Part shown: piece by piece, positions 1 to 6,320 of the stretch
How positions within the stretch are numbered: the stretch's first letter is position 1
Layout of the letters: every line of letters begins with the position of its first letter
Origin: JBOGVA01 sp050692195
GTDB taxonomy: Bacteria; Actinomycetota; UBA4738
Direction of reading: 5' to 3'
Length of the DNA stretch: 7,732 nucleotides
NCBI GenBank assembly: GCA_050692195.1
Contig: JBOGVA010000061.1
Coordinates: forward strand, 1 to 7,732
Program-made: the position numbers and the translations under genes
Notes under the pieces: generated by a model
Told to the model about the DNA's origin: nothing
What the model saw: the letters and a program-made list of their open reading frames with translations, nothing else
Databases searched by the model: none

Positions 1-2022
1 GAGCGTTCCGCCGAGGGCTGCCAGGCGATCGGCCATGTTGGTGAGGCCGGCGCCACGTGGAGCGGCTCGCGGGTCGAACCCTCGCCCCTCATCCTCCACT
101 TGGAAGCAGAGCTCGCCGTGATGTGCAGATAGGCGAACGAGCGCCCTCGTGGCGCCGGCGTACTTGGCCACGTTCTGGAGGGCCTCAAGGGCGCAGAAGT
201 ACACGGCCGCCTCGGCTTCCTGGGGGTAGCGGCCGACCCCGTCGGCCTCCACGTCGACCCTGAGAGGAGCCTTCCGGGCCTGCGCCTCCAGGGCTGCCAC
301 CAGGCCCTGATCCGCTAGCAGGGGAGGGTAGATCCCCCGGGCCAGGTCCCGAAGGTTCTCGAGCGTCTCCTGCGCTTCACGCTGAAGCTCGTCCATCGTC
401 GCCTTGGCTCGGTTGGGATCCGAATCCACGAACCGGCCGGCCAGTCCCAGCTTCATCGCCAGGGCCACGAGCTGCTGCTGGGCTCCGTCGTGGATGTTCC
501 GCTCGATCCGCCTTCGCTCCTCGTCCTGGGCGGCCACGATGCGCTGGCGGGACGCCCGAAGCTCCTCGATCAGCCGGACGTTCCGCAGGACAAGGCCCGC
601 TTGCGATCCGAAGTCCTCGATCAGCTTCTCGTGCGCCGGGGTCAGCGGCTCGGCCGGCGGCATGACGACCGTGATGGCCCCGAGCAGCTCGCCCTGATGG
701 CGAACCGCGAAGGCCCGGGCCGGATCCGGGAAAGGCGGTAGATCCTCGGCCGTCACCGCGAGGGACGGCACCGGTTCGACCGCCGGCCAGGACCCGGCCG
801 GGACCAGCTCCGACGCAATGCGAAGCCAGATGCGCACCTCGCTCGCCCCAATCCCCTCCCCCAGGATCCGGGCCATCCGGGGCACCACATCCTCCGTCGA
901 GTAGGTCCCGGCCATTCGGCCGGCGAAGTCCGAAAGCACCTCGTACGGCGTGGCCCGCTTGCCGTACACCAGGCGGTCGGCGAGGTGGCGGGCGCGGCTC
1001 CTGGCCGGCTGGAACGCCACCGCCACGATGGCCGCCGCGGCGAAGGTGAGCGCCGTGTTCCCACGGCTCCCCACAAGCGCCCCGATCCCGACGACGACCC
1101 CGATGTAGACGAGTGTGACGAGCCCCGCAAGGACCGCGAACACCACGGTCTTCTTGATCACGATGTCGAGGTCGTACAGGCGGTACTTGAGGATGGCGAC
1201 CCCGGAGGCGGCTGGGACGCCGACGAACAGACTGAGGACGAACCCGATGAAGAAGGCGTCGCCGATCGGAGACCCTTCATACGGACCGACCCATTCACTG
1301 AGGGCGCTGCCAACGAACATGCCTGCCGCCGTCGCGGCGACGTAGGCGAGCCATCTGACCTGCTGGCGCTCCTCGCCTCGCGTCTTTCGGAACCGCACGA
1401 TCAGGGCGACCACCGCGAGAAGGGCTCCACCCAACAGCGTCAGGCCACCCACCAGGGCGGTCTTGTCCAGCAAGGAACCGAGTGCGTCCACGCCGGTGGG
1501 GTTCAGCAGGGGACGCTGCCCTCCCTGGTAGTTCCTCGCCAGGTCCCGAGGCATGAGGACGAAGCTCACCGCCGCGATGAAGGTGGCCCCCACGATGACC
1601 CATGCCACCGGCCGCCACCGGCGAGTGGGCACGCGGCCCGAGGGGAACAGGAGGAACACCATTGGGACCGAAGCCAGGCCCGGGACGTACACCCAGCCCA
1701 GCAGCCAGGCGAGGAACGTGGTTCCGGGCAGCGACCCCGGGTTCGACAGGCCGCGAGTCACATACTCGTCGCCGAGCCCGCTGAGCGCGGCCAGGAGGCC
1801 GATCGCGCAGAAGAGCCAGCCGATGGGATTGCGAGGCCGGCGGGAGGCGACCAGCGCCCCGACCGTCGCGCACGCTCCGACGCCGGCGACGAACACCGGG
1901 GTCAACAGCCAGTCCTCCGCATCCGGCTGCGCCGTCAGCGGCAGGATCGCGGCGGGGAGCATGATCAGGAGAGTGAGGCCGAACAGCGACCACGCCAGCC
2001 ACCGCGCCGACCGGGAGCTCAT
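1..2022 (-). CDS. Kinase A: multi-pass membrane GAF sensor histidine kinase (3' end cut by window edge)
   Basis: Open for 674 codons from the ATG to the left edge; comparison with kinases B and C suggests about 20-25 C-terminal residues are missing. Predicted role: membrane sensor kinase that autophosphorylates and passes phosphate to a NarL/FixJ-type response regulator. Residues about 9-350 hold around ten hydrophobic segments with a cytoplasmic loop 'GEERQQ' (216-221) and juxtamembrane block KYRLYDLDIVI (279-289). A GAF-like domain covers about 365-480, followed by a short coiled linker. The HisKA_3 box has His511, Asp512 and Gln516 (DxxxQ phosphatase motif). The ATPase domain has N-box Asn617, G1 Asp644-Gly648 and G2 Gly657-Gly659. 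The outer loop after helix 1 is short (about 12 residues). The start overlaps the stop of kinase B (ATGA) and has a perfect Shine-Dalgarno 7 bases upstream, which fixes it. The family (HPK7, NarX/DesK-like) is confident; the signal is unknown. No partner regulator is visible. Confidence 0.93.
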   Translation of the reverse strand, partial: MSSRSARWLAWSLFGLTLLIMLPAAILPLTAQPDAEDWLLTPVFVAGVGACATVGALVASRRPRNPIGWLFCAIGLLAALSGLGDEYVTRGLSNPGSLPGTTFLAWLLGWVYVPGLASVPMVFLLFPSGRVPTRRWRPVAWVIVGATFIAAVSFVLMPRDLARNYQGGQRPLLNPTGVDALGSLLDKTALVGGLTLLGGALLAVVALIVRFRKTRGEERQQVRWLAYVAATAAGMFVGSALSEWVGPYEGSPIGDAFFIGFVLSLFVGVPAASGVAILKYRLYDLDIVIKKTVVFAVLAGLVTLVYIGVVVGIGALVGSRGNTALTFAAAAIVAVAFQPARSRARHLADRLVYGKRATPYEVLSDFAGRMAGTYSTEDVVPRMARILGEGIGASEVRIWLRIASELVPAGSWPAVEPVPSLAVTAEDLPPFPDPARAFAVRHQGELLGAITVVMPPAEPLTPAHEKLIEDFGSQAGLVLRNVRLIEELRASRQRIVAAQDEERRRIERNIHDGAQQQLVALAMKLGLAGRFVDSDPNRAKATMDELQREAQETLENLRDLARGIYPPLLADQGLVAALEAQARKAPLRVDVEADGVGRYPQEAEAAVYFCALEALQNVAKYAGATRALVRLSAHHGELCFQVEDEGRGFDPRAAPRGAGLTNMADRLAALGGTL

Positions 2023-4079
2023 CCGACCGCCTCCTTCGCTCGCACCGGGACCCGGCCCGTGATCGTGGTCCCGTGCCCAGGACGCGACGTGACCTCCAGC
2101 GCTCCCCCAAGTGCCGCCAGCCTGTCGGCCATATTGGTGAGGCCGGACCCCGACGGCGTTCGGTCGGGATCGAAGCCGATTCCGTCGTCCTGCACGGAGA
2201 AGACGACGTGGCCGTCCTCGCCGGTCAGCGCGACGATCGCCCGGGAGGCCCCGGCGTATTTGGCCACGTTCTGAAGGGCCTCCAGGCAGCAGAAGTAGAC
2301 GGCAGCTTCGGCCTCCTGGAGGTAGCGCCGGACCCCGTCCGCCTGGATCTGGACCGGCAGCGGCACCTTCCGCGTGTGGGCCTCCAGAGCCGCCAGCAGT
2401 CCCTGATCGGCGAGCAGCGGCGGGTAGATCCCCCGAGCGAGGTCCCTGAGGTTGTCCAGCGCGTCCCCGGCCTCCGACTGAAGCTCCTCGAGCATCGAAT
2501 CCGCGCGATCGATGTCCTTCTTCGCCATGGCACGGACGAGAGCAAGCTTCACGGAGAGGGACACGAGCTGCTGTTGCGCCCCATCGTGGATGTTCCGTTC
2601 GATCCGCCTTCGCTCCTCGTCCTGAGCGGCCACGATTCGCTGCCGGGAGGCCCTGAGCTCCTCGATCAGCCGGACGTTGCGAAGGACCAGCCCGGCCTGG
2701 GACGCCAGGTCGGACAGGAGCTTGTCCTCCGTGGGTGTCAGGGGCTCCGAGGGCGGCTTGGCGATGGCCAGAGCCCCCAGGAGCTCCCCCTGATGGCGCA
2801 CCGCGGCGGCGCGGGTCGTCTCGGGGATCTCCGGCAGCTTCTCCCGTCCGACCGGAAGGGCCGCCCTGGCCCCGTACTCGGTCGGCCACGACGCGGCGAG
2901 GCGAAGCTCGCCCCCGACGCGCAGCCAGACCCCCGCCCTCGAAGCCCCCGTCCCCTCGCCCAGGATCTGGGCCAGCCGGGGAAGGATCTCGTCGACGGCG
3001 TAGGTCCCGGCCATGCGTTCAGAGAACTGGGAGAGCACCTCGTAGGGGGTGGCCCGCCTCCCGTACACAAGACGATTCGCGAGGTGCCGGGCCCATTCCC
3101 GGACCGGGTGGAAGGCGACGGCGATGACCACCGCCGCCACGATCGTGAGGAGCGTGTTGGCTCGGGCGCCGACCAGCGCGCCGATGCCCACGACGACGGC
3201 CACGTACACGACCGTGAAGAAGGCGGCAAGTGCTCCGAACACGAGGGTCTTGCTGATGACGATGTCGATGTCGTAGAGCCGGTATTTGAGGATGGCGATG
3301 CCGATCGCCATGTAGAGGCCCAGCGTCGCCAGCGACAAGAGTGGGGTCAGAGCCACGCTGTCCACGATGGATTGGACGACGAGGATCGCCACGAACAGCG
3401 CTGTAGCCGTCACGAACCACTTGAGCTGCTGCCGCTCCTCCCCCCGGGCCTGGCGCAGCCTCAGGAGCTGCGATACCACCCCCAGGACGGAGAAAGCCAG
3501 GGTCGCGTAGACCGCTCCAATCGCCACACCTTCGAGGAGCGGGTCGAAGCTCGCGCTCTCCAGGAACGGCTGGGACCACAGGACCGCCGAGGCGATCAGA
3601 GCAGTCAGGAGCAGGGTCGCGCTGCAGATGGCGGCGCCCCAGAACACGGTACGCCAGCGCCGAGAGTGAAGCATGCCCGTCGGGAACAGCAGCAACAGGA
3701 AGGGAAGAGCCCCCACCCCCAGCGTCCAGCTCCAGTTGGAGACCCATGCCACCGCATATGGAGCCGGGAGCGAGCCAGGGTCCACAAGCAGGGCGTACGC
3801 GGCGTAGGCCTGACCGAAGGTCGACACGCCGAGTCCGAGGCCCGCCAGAAGGAAGAGCCATCCGAGCGCTATCTTCGGCCGGCGGGACGCCACCAGCGCC
3901 CCGATGACGGGCAGCCCCAGGTTGGTGAGGCTGTCCAGCCTCTCGGTGAGCGATGACCTGATGCCGGGAGGAAGCGATTCCTGGGGTGAGATGGATTGGA
4001 GCACGAAGCCACCCACGATCGCGGCGACGGCGACGGCACACAGCGACCAGGCGAGCCGGGATGCGGTCCGCCGGCTCAT
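2019..4079 (-). CDS. Kinase B: multi-pass membrane GAF sensor histidine kinase
   Basis: Complete 686-residue paralogue of kinases A and C. Residues about 10-325 contain roughly ten hydrophobic segments; the first outer loop (about 30-53, with Ser-Pro-Gln and two Pro) is intermediate in length. The cytoplasmic loop GEERQQ is at 213-218 and KYRLYDIDIVI at 265-275. A GAF-like domain spans about 360-470. The HisKA_3 phospho-acceptor is His498 with Asp499 and Gln503 as the DxxxQ phosphatase motif. The typical HPK7 segment RGIYPPLLADQGL follows. The ATPase domain has N-box Asn604, G1 Asp631-Gly635 and G2 Gly644-Gly646, then a PGHGTT box. All catalytic residues are present, so it should be active. 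The ATG overlaps the TGA of kinase C by four bases, with GGAG 8 bases upstream; the stop overlaps the start of kinase A in the same way. It belongs to the NarX/DesK/LiaS-type class; the stimulus and cognate regulator cannot be read from the sequence. Confidence 0.95.
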   Translation of the reverse strand: MSRRTASRLAWSLCAVAVAAIVGGFVLQSISPQESLPPGIRSSLTERLDSLTNLGLPVIGALVASRRPKIALGWLFLLAGLGLGVSTFGQAYAAYALLVDPGSLPAPYAVAWVSNWSWTLGVGALPFLLLLFPTGMLHSRRWRTVFWGAAICSATLLLTALIASAVLWSQPFLESASFDPLLEGVAIGAVYATLAFSVLGVVSQLLRLRQARGEERQQLKWFVTATALFVAILVVQSIVDSVALTPLLSLATLGLYMAIGIAILKYRLYDIDIVISKTLVFGALAAFFTVVYVAVVVGIGALVGARANTLLTIVAAVVIAVAFHPVREWARHLANRLVYGRRATPYEVLSQFSERMAGTYAVDEILPRLAQILGEGTGASRAGVWLRVGGELRLAASWPTEYGARAALPVGREKLPEIPETTRAAAVRHQGELLGALAIAKPPSEPLTPTEDKLLSDLASQAGLVLRNVRLIEELRASRQRIVAAQDEERRRIERNIHDGAQQQLVSLSVKLALVRAMAKKDIDRADSMLEELQSEAGDALDNLRDLARGIYPPLLADQGLLAALEAHTRKVPLPVQIQADGVRRYLQEAEAAVYFCCLEALQNVAKYAGASRAIVALTGEDGHVVFSVQDDGIGFDPDRTPSGSGLTNMADRLAALGGALEVTSRPGHGTTITGRVPVRAKEAVG
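2030..2036 (-). promoter_or_regulatory. Strong Shine-Dalgarno for kinase A inside the end of kinase B
   Basis: The minus strand reads AAGGAGG, a full match to the anti-Shine-Dalgarno core, 7 bases before the ATG of kinase A. It is made of the codons for the Lys-Glu-Ala near the C-terminus of kinase B. It lets A be initiated independently as well as by coupling through the ATGA overlap at 2019-2022, and it confirms the start of A. Confidence 0.85.
2584..2711 (-). repeat. Near-identical coding segment shared with kinase C (copy in kinase B)
   Basis: This 128-base stretch codes for the end of the GAF domain, the coiled linker and the histidine box of kinase B. By eye it differs at only about 7 positions from the matching stretch in kinase C (4641-4768); the kinase A copy (about 481-605) is also close. 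Similarity extends to silent positions, unlike the membrane-coding regions of the same genes. It is a paralogue-derived repeat, not a mobile element. Confidence 0.75.
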
Positions 4080-6310
4080 CCCTGCCGCTCCATCGTCCGC
4101 TCGGGAACCCGTCCGCTCACGGTGGTTCCCTGGCCCGGCTTCGACGACACCTCGAGCTCGCCGCCCAGCGCTTCCAGGCGGTCTCGCATGTTCGTGAGGC
4201 CCGAGCCCGCAGCTGTGACCTCTGGGTCGAAGCCCCTCCCGTCGTCGATGACATCGAACTTGAGCATCCCGTTGGCGGTCGAGAGCCGGATCGACGCCCT
4301 GGACGCCCTCGCGTACTTGGCCACGTTCTGAAGTGCCTCCAGCGTGCAGAAGTACACCGCCGCCTCGACCTCTTGCGGGTAGCGACCCACCCCGTCGGCC
4401 TCGATCTCGACCAGGATCGGCGCCTTCCGAGCCTGAGCCCGAAGCGCCGCCACCAGACCCTGGTCGGCGAGGAGCGGCGGGTAGATCCCGCGGGCCAGGT
4501 CCCTGAGATTCTCGAGCGCCTCGGCCGCCTCGCGCTGCAGCTCGTCCAGCGCGCGCAGCTCGGCATCGGGGTCCCGGCCGACCAGGCCCTTGGCCAATCC
4601 CACCCTGACCGACAGGGCCACCAGTTGCTGCTGTGCGCCGTCGTGGATGTTTCGTTCGATCCGCCTTCGCTCCTCGTCCTGAGCGGCCACGATTCGCTGG
4701 CGGGATGCACGCAGCTCCTCGATCAGCCGGACGTTCCGAAGGACCAGCCCGGCCTGGGACGCCAGGTCGCGTACGAGCGTCTCCTTGCCCGGGTCGATCG
4801 GGTCGCTCGCCGGCATCGAGACGCTGAGGGCGCCGAGGAGCTCTCCCTGGTGGCGAACCTCGTAGGCGTGCTCGCCGGGCGGGAGGTCAGGCAGCCTGTC
4901 CCCCGCCAGGACCAGAGCACCGCCCGCGTCGTCATCCGACCCAGGCCACGATGCGGCCGGCCGGAGCTCGCCACCGATCCGCAGCCATACCCGAGCATGG
5001 TCGGCTCCGGTTCCCGCGGCGAGGATGCTCGCCATCCGGGGAAGCACTTCCTCTGTGGAATACGCCTCGGCCATCCGGTCGGAGAACTCCGACAGCACTT
5101 CGTACGGGGTGGCCCGCTTGCCGTACACCACTCGGTCGGCGAGATGCCGGGCTCGCTCTTTGACCGGCTGGAACAGCAGAACCAGCAACACCGTCGCGGC
5201 GAGGGTGAACGGACCACCGTCGCCGCCAACTTCCACGAAGAGGACCGGGAGGCCCACGGCGACTAGCGCGTACAGGAGCGAGATGAACCCCACGACCACG
5301 GCGAACACCACCGTCTTGCGGATCACGACGTCGAGTTCCCACAAGCGGTACCGGAGGATGGCGATCAGGTAGGCGCCGGGAACCCCAAGCGCTATCGTGA
5401 AGGCCACCAGGCCAAAGGCGATATCGAAGATGGGTGGTTCGTCGCCGGTCTCCCCCAGGCCGAGCACGGAGCCCGCGACGATGAAGAGGAACATGGCGAT
5501 GAGGGCCGTCCCCGCCGCGGTCGCCACGAAGACAAGCCAACGCATCTGCTGTCGCTCCTCGCCGGTCGACCGCCTGAACCGCTGGCGAACGGCGATCACC
5601 GTGGCCAGTGCAGCGAGGAGCGCCGTGACGGTCCCCACCAGGATCAGCGCTCCAGGCGACTCGCCCAGCGCGTCGACCCCGAGAGGGTTCTCATAGAGGA
5701 TCCCCAGCTGGACCCAATTGTTGAGGGGGCCGGGCCGGACGCTGAAGCTCACGATCGCCAACCCCAACCCGGCGAAAAGCGCGCGCGTCGCCCAGCGCCA
5801 GCGAAGTGATGGAGCCCGGCCGTGGGGGAAGAGCAGGAACAGTAAGGGCAGCAGCCCAACCGGAAAGAGTGCGAACTCTCCGAGCACGGCGGCGATCGCC
5901 GCGCCCCCGATCGGTTGATCGCTGGCCCGCACGCCGTAACCCATCACAGCCTCACAGAACGTGTAGACCGGCAGCGTGAGCCCGATCGCCATGAGGATCC
6001 AGCCGGCGCTGTTGTGAGGTTGGCGGGACACGATCACCAGGCCGGTGACCAGCCACAGGAGCGCCACGAATGCCAGCACGACGGCAGCTCGATTGACCGA
6101 CGGCATGAGATCGTCTCCCCTGCTCAACCGGACCTCGAGTTCCGCGCGGACCTCGGCCATCCTCGGCGCAGTCGGGTCGCCAATCACCACGATCCGTCCG
6201 GGCTCCGCGCGCTGAGCCGCGATCGAAATCAGGGGCAGCGAAACGGCGAAAAGGCCGAGCGCAGCGATCAGGAGGCCGCGGGAAACGATCCGCGCCGTGC
6301 GAGCCCTCAT
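4076..6310 (-). CDS. Kinase C: multi-pass membrane GAF sensor histidine kinase with long outer loop
   Basis: Complete 744-residue kinase. The start at 6310 (MRARTARIVSRG) is chosen because an AGGGAG lies 4 bases upstream, the positive N-terminus leads directly into helix 1 (about 11-32), and an upstream in-frame ATG would add 52 low-complexity residues overlapping gene D. It differs from A and B in a longer outer loop, residues about 33-74, which is charged and probably helical (PRMAEVRAELEVRLSRG). About nine more hydrophobic segments follow up to residue 380, with GEERQQ at 250-255 and RYRLWELDVVI at 320-330. A GAF-like domain covers about 415-525. The HisKA_3 box has His556, Asp557 and Gln561; the ATPase domain has Asn662, Asp689-Gly693 (G1) and Gly702-Gly704 (G2). 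It follows gene D after 8 bases and is coupled to B by an ATGA overlap. The long loop makes it the best candidate in the window for sensing an extracytoplasmic signal; that is inference. Confidence 0.94.
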   Translation of the reverse strand: MRARTARIVSRGLLIAALGLFAVSLPLISIAAQRAEPGRIVVIGDPTAPRMAEVRAELEVRLSRGDDLMPSVNRAAVVLAFVALLWLVTGLVIVSRQPHNSAGWILMAIGLTLPVYTFCEAVMGYGVRASDQPIGGAAIAAVLGEFALFPVGLLPLLFLLFPHGRAPSLRWRWATRALFAGLGLAIVSFSVRPGPLNNWVQLGILYENPLGVDALGESPGALILVGTVTALLAALATVIAVRQRFRRSTGEERQQMRWLVFVATAAGTALIAMFLFIVAGSVLGLGETGDEPPIFDIAFGLVAFTIALGVPGAYLIAILRYRLWELDVVIRKTVVFAVVVGFISLLYALVAVGLPVLFVEVGGDGGPFTLAATVLLVLLFQPVKERARHLADRVVYGKRATPYEVLSEFSDRMAEAYSTEEVLPRMASILAAGTGADHARVWLRIGGELRPAASWPGSDDDAGGALVLAGDRLPDLPPGEHAYEVRHQGELLGALSVSMPASDPIDPGKETLVRDLASQAGLVLRNVRLIEELRASRQRIVAAQDEERRRIERNIHDGAQQQLVALSVRVGLAKGLVGRDPDAELRALDELQREAAEALENLRDLARGIYPPLLADQGLVAALRAQARKAPILVEIEADGVGRYPQEVEAAVYFCTLEALQNVAKYARASRASIRLSTANGMLKFDVIDDGRGFDPEVTAAGSGLTNMRDRLEALGGELEVSSKPGQGTTVSGRVPERTMERQG
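4088..4091 (-). promoter_or_regulatory. Ribosome binding site for kinase B inside the end of kinase C
   Basis: The minus strand has GGAG 8 bases before the ATG of kinase B, within the codons for Met-Glu at the end of kinase C. Together with the ATGA overlap at 4076-4079 this supports coupled translation of C and B. It is a weaker match than the site in front of kinase A. Confidence 0.6.
4641..4768 (-). repeat. Near-identical coding segment shared with kinase B (copy in kinase C)
   Basis: The counterpart in kinase C of the segment at 2584-2711: same length, no gaps, about 7 differences by eye. It encodes the DLASQAGLVLRNVRLIEELR helix, the AAQDEERRRIERN coil and the phospho-acceptor His. Such direct repeats about 2 kb apart could support recombination between the genes. 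Confidence 0.75.
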
Positions 6311-6314
6311 CTGG

Positions 6315-6320
6315 CTCCCT
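6315..6320 (-). promoter_or_regulatory. Ribosome binding site deciding the start of kinase C
   Basis: The minus strand has AGGGAG four bases before the ATG at 6310, overlapping the TAG stop of the USP-Rieske gene. It is the only purine-rich site near the candidate starts that I could pair with a sensible N-terminus, and it favours the 744-residue start over the 52-codon-longer in-frame alternative. Confidence 0.6.

Noticed and set aside
1295..2110. A 271-codon minus-strand open frame overlapping the 5' part of kinase A, plus others at 3019-4041 and 4932-5540
   Set aside because: Out-of-frame shadows of the kinase genes, Arg/Gly-rich, with no domain; the overlapping frames carry clear membrane helices and kinase motifs.
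2073..3956. A 627-codon plus-strand open frame antisense to kinase B, with similar long frames at 985-2274 and 3986-5266
   Set aside because: They mirror the kinases. Their shared peptide motif (for example DVPFDPPSLLVLSGHDSL) is just the reverse reading of the conserved histidine-box DNA, and their composition is Arg/Pro/Gly-rich low complexity typical of antisense frames at high GC.
6311..6318. Possible promoter or terminator between the USP-Rieske gene and kinase C
   Set aside because: The gap is only 8 bases, taken up by the ribosome binding region; no hairpin with T-run was seen in or around it.
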